A stretch of DNA of 64,000 nt from Pandoraea anapnoica (GTDB lineage Bacteria > Pseudomonadota > Gammaproteobacteria > Burkholderiales > Burkholderiaceae), in the NCBI RefSeq assembly GCF_902459765.1, contig NZ_CABPSP010000015.1, positions 1-64,000 on the forward strand, written 5' to 3'. The notes under the pieces are model-generated. The model did no database searches. It saw only the letters and a list, made by a program, of their open reading frames with translations, and was not told the DNA's origin. Position numbers and translations under genes: made by a program. Positions 10,145 through 19,936 of this stretch are shown piece by piece; position 1 is the stretch's first letter; every line of letters starts with the position of its first letter.

Positions 10145-11503
10145 TTAGCGAGCGCCCATCCTCGTTCTCGCGATCAACAGCGTCATCAGACTGATCACCG
10201 CGCCCACCATCAGATATAACCCCGGAGCCAGCTTGTTGCCCGTCGCCGCAATCAGCCACGCGACCGCCAACGGCGTGAAGCCGCCAAAGATCGTCGTCCC
10301 CAGGTTGTAGCCGACGGCCATGCCGGTGGCCCGCGTGCGCGTCGGGAACAACGACGACATCAGGGCCGGGATCGGCGCGAAGTACACCGCCTTCAACGTG
10401 CCCACCCACAGCATCACGACCATCATCGTCGCCAGCGACGCATGCGCATTCATGAAGGCAAATGCCGGATACACCGTACACAAGAACAGCAGACCGGCTA
10501 CCAGCATGATGCGAATGCGTCCGACCTTATCCGACCAATGGCCGACGAACGGGGTGAGCGTCATGATCACAAACCCTGTCACCAGCGTCGCGATAAAGCC
10601 CTGCGCGGGCGGCAGGCCGAGTTGCTTCGTGGCATACGTCGGCATGTACAGGATCATGTAGTTCGCGGTCGTCGTCAGAATCAATGCGCCGATGGACACC
10701 AGCAGACGCGACTTCTGCGTCGCAAGCACCTCCCACACTGGCGACTTGCCTGCATCGCCGCCCTCGGCACTTGCCGCCTTCTTGCGTGCCACATCGTTCG
10801 CGAAGGCCGGTGTTTCGTCGACGTACTTCCGAATGTACAAGCCGATCGGGCCGACCAGCATCCCAAACAGGAACGGAATCCGCCAGCCCCACGATTCGAG
10901 TTGCGGCTGTGTCAGCGCGCCGGTCAGCACCGCCCCGAACGCCGACGCCAGCAACGTGCTCGCGCCCTGACTCGCGAACTGCCAGCTCGACATGAAGCCG
11001 GGACGGTTCGGCACGTGCTCGACCAGAAATGCTGTCGAGCTACCGAACTCGCCGCCCGCCGAAAACCCCTGCATCAGGCGGGACAGGAAGATGCCGATGG
11101 GTGCCCACACGCCGATGACCGCGTACGTCGGCATGAAGGCGATGATGCCTGTGCCGACCGTCATCATTGCAATCGAGAGCATCAGTGACGCGCGCCGTCC
11201 ATGTCGATCGGCGTACGCGCCCAGCACGAACGCCCCCAACGGACGCGCCAGATACGACAGCGCGAACGTGCCAAGCGCCATCAGCAACGACACGGTCTCG
11301 TCATGCGCAGGGAAGAACAGCTTCGAGATCGTCACTGCAAAGTAGCCGTAGACGATCAGGTCGTACCATTCGAGCGCATTGCCGATGGACGTCGCGACGA
11401 TCAGTTTGTAGACAGGCACGTCGGAACGCGCGCCCGCCTTCACATTGGCGCCGTTGGTACCCTCGGCATGATCCGCCCCGGCGGCGGCAGCGGAACTGTT
11501 CAT
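10145..11503 (-). CDS. MFS transporter, metabolite:H+ symporter (MHS) family
   Basis: A 452-residue, 12-helix major facilitator. Typical MHS features are ATSIGNALEWYDLIVYGYFA in helix 1, the loop GAYADRHGRRASLM, and SRLMQGFSAGGEFGSSTAFLVEH. Family members import organic acids, osmolytes or amino-acid derivatives with protons. Its start overlaps the stop of the upstream M20 hydrolase gene by 4 nt (ATGA), so the pair is coupled: the transporter probably imports the substrate that the hydrolase cleaves (inference). The substrate is not identifiable. Confidence 0.88.
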   Translation of the reverse strand: MNSSAAAAGADHAEGTNGANVKAGARSDVPVYKLIVATSIGNALEWYDLIVYGYFAVTISKLFFPAHDETVSLLMALGTFALSYLARPLGAFVLGAYADRHGRRASLMLSIAMMTVGTGIIAFMPTYAVIGVWAPIGIFLSRLMQGFSAGGEFGSSTAFLVEHVPNRPGFMSSWQFASQGASTLLASAFGAVLTGALTQPQLESWGWRIPFLFGMLVGPIGLYIRKYVDETPAFANDVARKKAASAEGGDAGKSPVWEVLATQKSRLLVSIGALILTTTANYMILYMPTYATKQLGLPPAQGFIATLVTGFVIMTLTPFVGHWSDKVGRIRIMLVAGLLFLCTVYPAFAFMNAHASLATMMVVMLWVGTLKAVYFAPIPALMSSLFPTRTRATGMAVGYNLGTTIFGGFTPLAVAWLIAATGNKLAPGLYLMVGAVISLMTLLIARTRMGAR

Positions 11504-12945
11504 CGCGGTTTCCCCTCTTTCAGGTTCACATCCCCCAGATCCCAGAACAGCCCCGCCATGATCTGCAACGCCTCACGTGCCACCGAACCCAGCAGATGCT
11601 CGTCCGGCGCGTGTTGCGAACACGCCGGATAGGAGTGCGGCACCCACAGCGTGGGCAACCCAAGCACATCGGCGAAAACATCGTTCGGTAACGTGCCGCC
11701 CAGGTTCGGCAGCAGCACCGGCGGCTTGCCGGTCGTCTCGCGCATCGACGCCAGCGCCCACAATACCCACGGATCCTCCGGGTCGAGACGCGTCGCCATG
11801 ACACCGCGCTCAACTTCTACGTCCACCATCGTGAAGCCATGCGCGTCGAGGTGCGCACGCACGATGTCCCCCAGACGCTCCCAATCCGTCCCGACGACGA
11901 AGCGGATCTGCATGTGCGCGTAGGCGTAAGGCGGAATCGCGTTGACGGGCTTCTCGGGATTGCCCGTCTTGAAGGCCAGCACTTCTATGTTGTTCCAGCC
12001 GATGACGCGCTCGGTCGGCGTCAGGCCCGGCTCGCCGTAATCGGCATCGACCTCGGGATCGTTCGGGCCACCACCGACTTCGAGTCCGGCCAGCGCACGT
12101 CGTACCGACGCTGGCAGTTCGGGGGGACGCAATCCCTCCACCAGAATCTTGCCGTTGCCGTCGACCATCGACGCAATCGCATTCGCCAGCACAACGCCCG
12201 GATTGCGCAGCAGGCCGCCCCAGTTCCCGGAGTGATGACCACCGTCACGCAGATTCAGGCTGAGTTTGAAGTTGACGAGACCGCGCGAGCCAAGGAAGAC
12301 CGTGGGCCGCTGCGCCGCCAGACGCGGACCGTCGGAGGCGATCAGCACGTCCGCACGCAATTCGTCGCGCAGTTGTTCGCAGATGGCGTGCAGCCCCGGC
12401 GAGCCCATTTCCTCGCCCATCTCGACGATCATCTTTACGTTGTAACCGAGCTTGCCGCCACGCACGGCGAGTACCTCTGCGAGCGCCGCCAGATTGATCG
12501 TGTGCTGCCCCTTGTTGTCGGCGGTACCGCGCCCGTACCAGCGATCGCCTTCGACAACGATCTCCCACGGCTTGAGTCCGTCGCGCCATTGCGCGTCGTA
12601 ACCGCGCACGACGTCGCCATGCCCGTAGGTCAGGACAGTCGGGGCGTCGTCGCTTTCGTGACGCTCGGCAATCAGGAACGGTCCGCCGCCCTGAATCGGG
12701 TTGGGGACGATGCGCGACGTGAAGCCCAGCGTCGCGAGCGCGGGCGTCATTTCGTCGGAAAGATAGGCGCGGAGAACGTCTCCGCTGTCGGGCTCCTGAC
12801 TCTCTGTCTTGTAGGCGACGCGACGATTGAGGGTGTCGAGGAAGGCGCCCGAATCGTATTGGGCGGTGGCTTGGGAAATCGCTGCGCTACGGGTCACTGC
12901 TTGTCTCCAGATGGCTTTGTGGGCACGGCTGCCGGTCTCGCTCAT
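11500..12945 (-). CDS. M20-family metallopeptidase / amidohydrolase
   Basis: A 481-residue two-domain M20 enzyme (catalytic plus dimerisation lid). Zinc-site motifs are TYGHGDVVRG (His, then Asp two residues on), RGTADNKGQHTINL (bridging Asp), VEMGEEMGSPGL (general-base Glu and zinc-binding Glu) and a late VPHSYPACSQHAPDEHL (zinc His). It should hydrolyse a dipeptide or N-acyl amino acid. ATG 12945 was chosen; the frame stays open to 12990 without a good ribosome site. It is divergent from a LysR gene and 4-nt overlapped with the MHS transporter. Confidence 0.87.
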   Translation of the reverse strand: MSETGSRAHKAIWRQAVTRSAAISQATAQYDSGAFLDTLNRRVAYKTESQEPDSGDVLRAYLSDEMTPALATLGFTSRIVPNPIQGGGPFLIAERHESDDAPTVLTYGHGDVVRGYDAQWRDGLKPWEIVVEGDRWYGRGTADNKGQHTINLAALAEVLAVRGGKLGYNVKMIVEMGEEMGSPGLHAICEQLRDELRADVLIASDGPRLAAQRPTVFLGSRGLVNFKLSLNLRDGGHHSGNWGGLLRNPGVVLANAIASMVDGNGKILVEGLRPPELPASVRRALAGLEVGGGPNDPEVDADYGEPGLTPTERVIGWNNIEVLAFKTGNPEKPVNAIPPYAYAHMQIRFVVGTDWERLGDIVRAHLDAHGFTMVDVEVERGVMATRLDPEDPWVLWALASMRETTGKPPVLLPNLGGTLPNDVFADVLGLPTLWVPHSYPACSQHAPDEHLLGSVAREALQIMAGLFWDLGDVNLKEGKPR

Positions 12946-13076
12946 TGGTACGACATGGATGCGACGCGTGTCGGTAGCACGCTGCGGCACAACCGTTCAG
13001 GCCATTCTAGGAGTCGGTATTTTTGACAACAATGATAATATTTCGAAGGTTTCTTTGCCGTTTCGGCAAAGCAGAA

Positions 13077-14021
13077 ATGACGGCCTCCTACCCCGCTCAC
13101 CCCATGCAAACACACGCACTGCGCTACTTTCTGGAAGTCGCCCGGACGGGCTCTCTGAGCCGGGCGTCGGAACGCTTGCATGTGGCGGTCTCGGCCTTGA
13201 GCCGTCAGATCGCCAAGCTGGAAGAGGATCTGGGGACGCCGCTATTCGAACGGCGTCCGCGCGGCATGGTGCTGAGTGAAGCGGGCGCGCTACTCGCGGA
13301 TCATGCGCGACGTGTGTTGCTCGATGCCGAGCGCGTCACCTCCGAGATTCGCGGACTCACGGAAGTGGGCCGCGCAACGATTCGTGTCGCCAGTTCGGAA
13401 GGTGTGGCGCGCGACTTCCTGCCACAAGTCTTCGCGCGCTTTCGCGAGGCGTATCCGGGTGCACACTTTCTGCTGGATGTCGTCTCGCCGTTCGAAGCGA
13501 CGGAGCGCGTACGCGACGGCGAAGCCGACATCGCGGTGTGCTTCAGCGTCGCGCCCGAAAAAGGCGTGCAGGTCGTTCATACACAACCCGCACCGATCTA
13601 CGCGTTGATGGCAAAAAAGCATCCGCTCGCCAAGCGGCGCGACGTTGCCCTTGCCGACCTGCTGCCGTACCCGATGGCGCTATCGGAGGCCGGGGTGACG
13701 ATCCGCCAGATGTTCGACTTGTGCTGCACCCTCGAAGGCCTGCTGTTCGAACCGGTCTTCATCAGTAACTACCACGCCGCACTGCACAGCTTTGTGCGCT
13801 CAGGCAACGCCGTCACGCTCACCGGGCTGTTGACGGTGCGTAGCCGTCTCGCGCCCGAGGGACTCGCCGCCATCCCCATCCGCAATCCGGCGCTGCATCA
13901 GCGCTCCCTTCAAGTGCAGACCATGGCCGGACGCACCCTGCCCGCGCCCGTCGAGGCGTTTCTCGGCCTGCTCATCGACGCCATCCGCGCCCCCGAAATT
14001 CTCGACAAGCCGTTTGCCTGA
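13077..14021 (+). CDS. LysR-family transcriptional regulator
   Basis: A 314-residue LysR protein. The N-terminal winged HTH reads LRYFLEVARTGSLSRASERLHVAVSALSRQIAKLEEDLG, with LFERRPRGMVLSEAG after it. An LysR substrate-binding domain follows (about residues 100-300). The start could instead be ATG 13104, which puts the HTH at the very N-terminus as in most family members; neither start has a strong ribosome site. It is divergent from the M20/MHS pair and probably controls that operon through the 131-nt intergenic region. Confidence 0.86.
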   Translation: MTASYPAHPMQTHALRYFLEVARTGSLSRASERLHVAVSALSRQIAKLEEDLGTPLFERRPRGMVLSEAGALLADHARRVLLDAERVTSEIRGLTEVGRATIRVASSEGVARDFLPQVFARFREAYPGAHFLLDVVSPFEATERVRDGEADIAVCFSVAPEKGVQVVHTQPAPIYALMAKKHPLAKRRDVALADLLPYPMALSEAGVTIRQMFDLCCTLEGLLFEPVFISNYHAALHSFVRSGNAVTLTGLLTVRSRLAPEGLAAIPIRNPALHQRSLQVQTMAGRTLPAPVEAFLGLLIDAIRAPEILDKPFA

Positions 14022-14060
14022 CGTCACGAACCGACGCCCCGATCCTCTGACAAAGCGCCG

Positions 14061-15515
14061 CTAGTTCGCAGGCGGTGGCGGCGTCGTTGCGACCGCCTGT
14101 GCCTGTGCAGCGCCATCGTCGTTGGCCATCTGCTCGCGGTCCGTCAACTGCGCGAAGATCCACGCCGAGCAACACGTAATCAGGCCGACGCACGCGAACG
14201 TTGCACGAAACGCGGGTAGCGCGCCCACGCCCGCCGCCTCGCCGAACGCGCCCGTGAACGTCACCAGCAGCGCACCGCCGACCGTCAGACCGAAGCTCAT
14301 CGCCAGCATCTGCACGAGCGAGAACAAGCTATTGCCGCCACTCGCATCGTCCGGATTCAGATCCTTGAGCGTCAACGTGTTCATCGCAGTGAACTGGATC
14401 GAGTTGATGCCGCCGAGAATCCCCAACTGAACGATGAGCAACGGCACCGGATAGTGGGGCGTGACAAGCGAGAAGCTGGCCATCACTGCACCGGCCAGTA
14501 TCGTGTTCCACACGAGGACAGATCGATAGCCATAACGCACGACCAGATGCGTCGCCAAACTCTTCGCGAAGATGCCCGTAATCGTGATCGGCAGCATCAG
14601 CAACCCCGCCTCGAACGCCGTATAACCGAGACTGACCTGTAACAGCAGCGGGACGAGATACGGCACGGCCGCGATCCCGATGCGGGCAAAGAGATTACCG
14701 AGCAGCCCGACGCTGAACGTGTGCACGCGGAACATTGCAAGCGAGAACAACGGCTGCGGTGTCCGGTTCGCATAGAGCCCGTAGGCGACGAAGCCTGCGA
14801 ACCCGACCACAAGCAACACCAGCATCAGCGCGTGCGCGCCCGCCATGTCGGCGTGACGGTCGAGCGCCAGCGATGTCGCGACCATGCCCACCGACAGCAG
14901 CAAATAGCCTTTGACGTCGAATGATGTCTGGTGCGGTGCGCGCGCATTCGTGAGGAAGAAGTGGGCCGCCACGCATCCCGCAACGCCCACCGGTACATTG
15001 ATCAGGAACACCCAATGCCACGACGCGACCTTCACGAGCCAGCCGCCGAGCGTCGGCCCGATGAGCGGCCCGATCATGCCAGGCACCGCGACGAACGCCA
15101 GCGCCTGCAAATACTGCTCGCGCGGGAACGTGCGCAACACGGCCAGACGCCCGACCGGCAAGAGCATCGCGCCACCGAAGCCCTGCACGACGCGCCATAA
15201 GACCAGCTCGTCGAGCGTGCTCGAATAGGCGCACATGGCCGAGCCGATGGAAAAGATCGTAAGCGCACTGGAAAAGACGACGCGCGTGCCGAAGCGGTCG
15301 GCAAGCCACCCCGACAGCGGGATCGTCACGGCCATCGTCAGCGCATAGGCAATGACGACCGCCTGCATGTGCAACGGCGACTGACCGAGATCGCGCGCCA
15401 TCGCAGGCAGCGCCGTGTTGACGATGGTCGAGTCCAGCGTCTGCATGAAGAAGCCGACGGAGACGACCAAAAGCATCGCTTTCTGCCGCCAGGCGGCCTG
15501 ATCGGGTGAGGTCAT
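14061..15515 (-). CDS. mdtD: MFS drug:H+ antiporter-2 (DHA2) exporter, MdtD-like
   Basis: A 484-residue, 14-helix-type exporter. The sequence VSVGFFMQTLDSTIVNTALPAMARDLGQSPLHM followed by YALTMAVTIPLSGWLADRFGTR matches E. coli MdtD closely. The motif-C region is in ALAFVAVPGMIGPLIGPTLGGWL. It would export multidrug or siderophore-like compounds by proton antiport. It stands alone, convergent with the LysR gene (39 nt between stops). The symbol is by resemblance and not by synteny with an mdtABC operon. Confidence 0.82.
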   Translation of the reverse strand: MTSPDQAAWRQKAMLLVVSVGFFMQTLDSTIVNTALPAMARDLGQSPLHMQAVVIAYALTMAVTIPLSGWLADRFGTRVVFSSALTIFSIGSAMCAYSSTLDELVLWRVVQGFGGAMLLPVGRLAVLRTFPREQYLQALAFVAVPGMIGPLIGPTLGGWLVKVASWHWVFLINVPVGVAGCVAAHFFLTNARAPHQTSFDVKGYLLLSVGMVATSLALDRHADMAGAHALMLVLLVVGFAGFVAYGLYANRTPQPLFSLAMFRVHTFSVGLLGNLFARIGIAAVPYLVPLLLQVSLGYTAFEAGLLMLPITITGIFAKSLATHLVVRYGYRSVLVWNTILAGAVMASFSLVTPHYPVPLLIVQLGILGGINSIQFTAMNTLTLKDLNPDDASGGNSLFSLVQMLAMSFGLTVGGALLVTFTGAFGEAAGVGALPAFRATFACVGLITCCSAWIFAQLTDREQMANDDGAAQAQAVATTPPPPAN

Positions 15516-15588
15516 GACGTTGGGCTATGAAGAGGCACAACGCATCATACCGGCATCGCCACCGACGACAGAAGCGACCAGACGCTAC

Positions 15589-17490
15589 TTATTTCCCGGC
15601 GACCGCCTCCCTCACCTGCTCAAGCGCTGCCGGATCTTCGATGGTGATCAGATCCCCTGTCTCACGTCCCTCGCAAATGGCCTGAATGGCGCGACGCAAC
15701 AGCTTGCCTGAACGTGTTTTGGGCAGCATCGAGACGAAGAACACGCGCGCCGGACGCGCCACCGCCCCGAGTTGCTTGTCGACGGTCCTCATGACATCGC
15801 CTTCAAGCGCAAGACGTGCGTCCGGCGTGTCCACCTGCTCCGGTCGGCGCAGCACCGCGAACGCCATCGCCACTTGCCCCTTGAGCGCGTCCTGCACACC
15901 GATCACCGCGACTTCCGCCACCGCCGGATGGCTCGCGATGCTCTCCTCGATCTCACGCGAGCCGAGCCGGTGTCCGGCCACGTTGATCACGTCGTCGGTG
16001 CGCCCGAGAATAAAGTAATAGCCATCCTCGTCGCGCACGCCCCAGTCGAAGCTCGAATACAGCGTGCGGCCCGGCACCGTCTGCCAATACGTTTTGACGA
16101 AACGCGCGTCGTCGCCCCAAAGCGTGCTGAGGCAGCCCGGCGGCATCGGACCTTCGATGGCGAGCACACCCTTCTCGTTCGGTCCGCAATCCTCGCCCGT
16201 CGCCTCGTTGACGAGCTTCACGTCGTAGCCGTACACCGGCTTGCCCGGCGATCCCAGCTTGCTCGGCAGGACTTCAACACCGCGCGCCATGCCGAGAATC
16301 GGCCAGCCTGTCTCCGTCTGCCAATAGTTGTCGACGACCGGTTTGCCCACGCCCTCGGAGAGCCATCGCGCCGTGGGCTCGTCCAACGGCTCGCCTGCGA
16401 GGAAAATCAGTCGCAGTGACGACAGATCGTACTGCGTGAGATACGCCGGGTCCTGCTTCTTTAGCACGCGAATCGCAGTCGGCGCGGTGAAGAGCTGCGT
16501 CACCTTGTACTTCTCCACGATGCGCCACCAGATCCCGCCATCGGGACGGATCGGCGTGCCCTCGTACATCACCGTCGCAATGCCCGCGAGCAACGGCGCG
16601 TAGACAATGTAGCTGTGTCCCACCACCCAGCCGATGTCCGACGCACAGAACATCGTGTCTCCGGGCTTCGCACAGAAGATGTGCTCCATCGACGAAGCCA
16701 GCGCGACCGCATAACCGCCGGTGTCGCGTTGCACGCCCTTCGGCTTACCCGTCGTCCCCGACGTGTAGAGGATGTAGGACGGCTCACTCGATTCCATCCA
16801 TTCGCACGGGACGAACGCGTCGAGGTGCTGTGCGCGCAGCGGCGCATAGTCGACGTCGCGCCCTGCAACACGTTCCATCGGTGCAAGTCCACGGTCGATC
16901 AGCAGCACGCTCGACGGCTTGTGCCGCGCGAGCGCGACGCCTTCGTCGAGCAGCGGCTTGTAGGGCACGACCTTGCCGTTACGCGAACCGGCGTCGGCAG
17001 AGACGATGACTCTGGGTTGCGCGTCGTCGATGCGCGCGGCGAGATTGACCGATGCGAAGCCACCGAATACCACCGAGTGAATCGCGCCGAGACGCGTGCA
17101 CGCGAGCATTGCGAACAACGCCTCCGGCACCATCGGCATGTAGATCAGCACGCGCTCACCACGCGTCACACCCAGCGATTGCAACGACGCCGCCATGCGG
17201 TTCACTTCCGCCGCGAGCTCGTCGTACGTGTAGACACGCTCCTGTTCGGTCTCCGTCGACACCCACACCAGCGCATTCTGCGTGCCGCGAGACGGCAGAT
17301 GACGGTCCACCGCGTTGTGGCAGATGTTGGTCCGCCCACCGACGAACCAGCGCGCAAAGGGTGGCTTGTCGTATTCGAGTACCTGATCGAAGGGCGTCTC
17401 CCAGTCGATCAGTTTGGCCTGTTCCTCCCAGAAGGCCGCACGCGAGTCCGGAGCAATCGAACGGGCGTGAAACGACGCGTACGAAGTCAT
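15589..17490 (-). CDS. prpE: Propionyl-CoA synthetase (propionate-CoA ligase)
   Basis: A 633-residue acyl-CoA synthetase of the acetyl/propionyl-CoA type. It has the ACAS N-terminal segment (FWEEQAKLIDWETPFDQVL), the AMP P-loop YILYTSGTTGKPKGVQRDTGG, WQTETGWPI, DVINVAGHRLGSREIEE and the C-terminal catalytic Lys in LPKTRSGKLLRRAIQAI. The LIDW.TPFD and RDTGGYAVAL variants point to PrpE over Acs. ATG 17490 follows AAGGAGACAAC, a good ribosome site, and is preferred over 17514. It is not next to prpBC here. Confidence 0.9.
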   Translation of the reverse strand: MTSYASFHARSIAPDSRAAFWEEQAKLIDWETPFDQVLEYDKPPFARWFVGGRTNICHNAVDRHLPSRGTQNALVWVSTETEQERVYTYDELAAEVNRMAASLQSLGVTRGERVLIYMPMVPEALFAMLACTRLGAIHSVVFGGFASVNLAARIDDAQPRVIVSADAGSRNGKVVPYKPLLDEGVALARHKPSSVLLIDRGLAPMERVAGRDVDYAPLRAQHLDAFVPCEWMESSEPSYILYTSGTTGKPKGVQRDTGGYAVALASSMEHIFCAKPGDTMFCASDIGWVVGHSYIVYAPLLAGIATVMYEGTPIRPDGGIWWRIVEKYKVTQLFTAPTAIRVLKKQDPAYLTQYDLSSLRLIFLAGEPLDEPTARWLSEGVGKPVVDNYWQTETGWPILGMARGVEVLPSKLGSPGKPVYGYDVKLVNEATGEDCGPNEKGVLAIEGPMPPGCLSTLWGDDARFVKTYWQTVPGRTLYSSFDWGVRDEDGYYFILGRTDDVINVAGHRLGSREIEESIASHPAVAEVAVIGVQDALKGQVAMAFAVLRRPEQVDTPDARLALEGDVMRTVDKQLGAVARPARVFFVSMLPKTRSGKLLRRAIQAICEGRETGDLITIEDPAALEQVREAVAGK

Positions 17491-17614
17491 GTTGTCTCCT
17501 TGCATTATTGGCATTCAGTGTGCGCGTTGACGCTTACGGAAGGCTTACCGGGGCACCGGGCACATGCCTGAAATGCTAGGGGATTACGCGGAGATCGGGG
17601 GGATTTCTGCCTAT

Positions 17615-18002
17615 TTAGGCGAGATCCGGGACGGTGGCGGCCGTCGGCGGCGCGGCTGGCGCTACTGGTGCGACTGGTGCTTCGGCTTGCTGCGAATGCC
17701 ACATCCGGGCGTAAAGGCCGCCGTGACGCAGCGGTGCCGCGCGGTCGCCTGTTTCCACGATGCGAACTTCTGCGCGCGAGGGCAACACGAGACCCGCCAT
17801 TAGCCGCAGTAGCGTCGACTTCCCTGCGCCTGAGGGACCGACGAGCGCGACATACTCGCCCGCCCCGTCGCGCAGATGCTCGTCGACGCTGACCAGTGCT
17901 CTCGCCACCTGCGACGCCAACGCACCGAGCATGGCCGCAGGCAACGCGAACTGAAGCACCAACGCTGCGACATAACGCGTTCCACCCCGCCTGTCGCGTC
18001 AT
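17615..18002 (-). pseudogene. Remnant of a lasso-peptide ABC exporter (D protein)
   Basis: An ATG at 18002 overlaps the stop of the C gene and begins [10 protein letters not shown]. One frame change later the sequence continues [17 protein letters not shown], then [27 protein letters not shown] (ABC Walker A). It then jumps directly to [22 protein letters not shown], the extreme C-terminal signature of ABC exporters. The Q-loop, LSGGQ signature, Walker B and almost all membrane helices are missing. So at least one frameshift and two deletions have destroyed the transporter expected at this position of a lasso A-B-C-D operon. Confidence 0.8.
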
Positions 18003-19834
18003 GTCGTCGCCTCGTTGCCGGGACCACAGGATGCGTGTTGCCCACGCCGTCCATCCGCGCCGGATGCTCCCCCAACACCGCCCGCCCCCTGCCGCCAGCC
18101 GCGCACGAACATCTCGACGGAGTACAGGCGGCGAATCGTCGCCATCGATTCGAGATGATGATGGGCAATACGGCCGATGGCGCGACGACAGGCGTCGCGA
18201 TCGATCCATCCGGACGCCGCACAATAGCCCTCCAGACAGACTTCCTCGACGTGCCGCAAGTTGGCGGCCACGCCTGCGCCGACACCACCCGTGATCATCC
18301 CCTTGTCGCGACGCCAAAGGTTCGGCAGACCACTGGCCAGATACGCCGCACGACGTAGCGGCAAACGGTTGTGCATAGCGTTGAAGAGCCGGTACGTCGG
18401 CATCGCGAACCCGGCTTCGACGACCGGTTGTGTGAGGAATGGAAACGCCGTGCCGCCTGCGGCCAGCGACGGATGCACCTCGATGTCGCGCAGGTTGCCA
18501 AGTGTGCCGAGAATCTGTGCGCGCTTGCCCGGACGCATCCTGAGCGACCATTGCGCCAGCCATGCCTGCGCGAGCGGTTCGCCACGGCATGGCTCGCCTG
18601 CGCAGGCGGCGACTGTCAACAAACCGTCTTGCAGCGCAGCCAGCGGGTTCGCATGGCGTTGAAGCAGTTGTCCAAACGCCCCCCGCGCGACCGACCAAAG
18701 CGGCAAGCGCTGCATGATCGCCAGATCTCGCCATGCACCGAGCGCACGACGCCAATGACCGTCCGCGAAGGCATCGAGCAAGGCACCGTCAGGCGGCGGC
18801 GCGAGGAAGATGGCGTCGCCGCCGTGACCGTTGACGAGGCGATGCTCGCGGTACTGCATCAGTCGCTCACGCACGGCATCCAGTTGCGCGAGCATGCACA
18901 AGTGCGTGGCCGGACGCGCCAGGCGTGGAATGTCCGTCGGCGGCGAGAACGCCGCACACGCGATATCGAGACGCTCGAACGCCATGCGCACATGCCTCGC
19001 CACACTACCCGCGTGATGCGATTCGTCGCTGGACGGCGACGCCGGATCGCAGTGATTCACCGCCGTGCATTGGCCGGCGAGTCCCGACTGCGCGAGCGCA
19101 AGCGCCAGCGAGGTCGACGCCACGTCGCCCGAGAGTTCCAGCACCGCCGAGCGGTCGTCGAGACAGCGCTCCGTAGAACGTCGTAACACGCCAAGCAGGC
19201 CGGTGCCCGACGTCATCTCATACACCTCACTCGCCGCTCCACACGACTGCCATGCGGGCCACCAGACGATGCGCGTCTTCGGCGCACCACGCTCAGGAAT
19301 CCACAGGGCGTGGCCCAGCGGCAAACGCTCCACGTCGTATAACGCACACTGCACGCCGCCCACGTCGCCGTGCACAAGGAAGGATTTGAGCGCAGTGCTA
19401 TCGAACGATGGATCGTCGCCGACAAGCGCCGCCGGGTCCGAAGCAACATGCACCGCGCCGTCGCGACAGAAGCGGTAGTACGTCGGACAGTGACCGCATG
19501 GGTCACACAGCACCTGCGTCGCCCCGCACCAGCGGTCATGCACGATGATCCGGTAGTGCCCCCAATACTGCTGCACGAAGCGCTCGGGCGATTCCAACGC
19601 CAGTCTCGCCAGCTCCAGCCCCGGCAACACTTCACGGCCGTCGTCCTTGTGAAACACACGACCGCTCACGTACCACGCGAGCAATTCGCTCTGATCGCTC
19701 ACATGGCGACGGTCGTCGTTTGCTTCGGGACGAATCCGGGCGGCAGGCTGGCCGTCCAGCCCCCGTAATACGACGGCGCCGGGCAACGGCACGTAACGCT
19801 CGGCCGGTCCTGGTCTCAGACGGGCAAGTTGCAT
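17999..19834 (-). CDS. Lasso-peptide cyclase-like protein (C protein, asparagine-synthase family) with degenerate PP-loop
   Basis: A 611-residue protein with an amidotransferase-like N-terminal domain (about residues 50-180, e.g. YWGHYRIIVHD) and an asparagine-synthase domain. NGHGGDAIFL near residue 348 is a normal family motif. The ATP-pyrophosphatase loop, usually SGGxDS, reads SGDVAS at 235-240, having lost the second Gly and the Asp. C proteins adenylate an Asp/Glu side chain and close the macrolactam ring. This one may be weak or inactive. ATG 19834 follows CGGAGCCTGTC. An in-frame GTG at 19924 is less likely. The stop overlaps the transporter remnant's ATG. Confidence 0.8.
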   Translation of the reverse strand: MQLARLRPGPAERYVPLPGAVVLRGLDGQPAARIRPEANDDRRHVSDQSELLAWYVSGRVFHKDDGREVLPGLELARLALESPERFVQQYWGHYRIIVHDRWCGATQVLCDPCGHCPTYYRFCRDGAVHVASDPAALVGDDPSFDSTALKSFLVHGDVGGVQCALYDVERLPLGHALWIPERGAPKTRIVWWPAWQSCGAASEVYEMTSGTGLLGVLRRSTERCLDDRSAVLELSGDVASTSLALALAQSGLAGQCTAVNHCDPASPSSDESHHAGSVARHVRMAFERLDIACAAFSPPTDIPRLARPATHLCMLAQLDAVRERLMQYREHRLVNGHGGDAIFLAPPPDGALLDAFADGHWRRALGAWRDLAIMQRLPLWSVARGAFGQLLQRHANPLAALQDGLLTVAACAGEPCRGEPLAQAWLAQWSLRMRPGKRAQILGTLGNLRDIEVHPSLAAGGTAFPFLTQPVVEAGFAMPTYRLFNAMHNRLPLRRAAYLASGLPNLWRRDKGMITGGVGAGVAANLRHVEEVCLEGYCAASGWIDRDACRRAIGRIAHHHLESMATIRRLYSVEMFVRGWRQGAGGVGGASGADGRRGQHASCGPGNEATT

Positions 19835-19936
19835 GACAGGCTCCGTGTTGGATGGCGCGCCGGTGGGGGCGCTGATGAGGTTCAGGCGGCGTGTAGATGT
19901 ACCGAAGCGCGAAGACGAGACCACGCGAACGGACGA

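Noticed and set aside
17505-18755. 416-codon minus-strand frame through the RiPP C gene and transporter remnant
   Set aside because: Different frame from the C protein, Arg-rich. It only contributes the first ten codons of the broken exporter.
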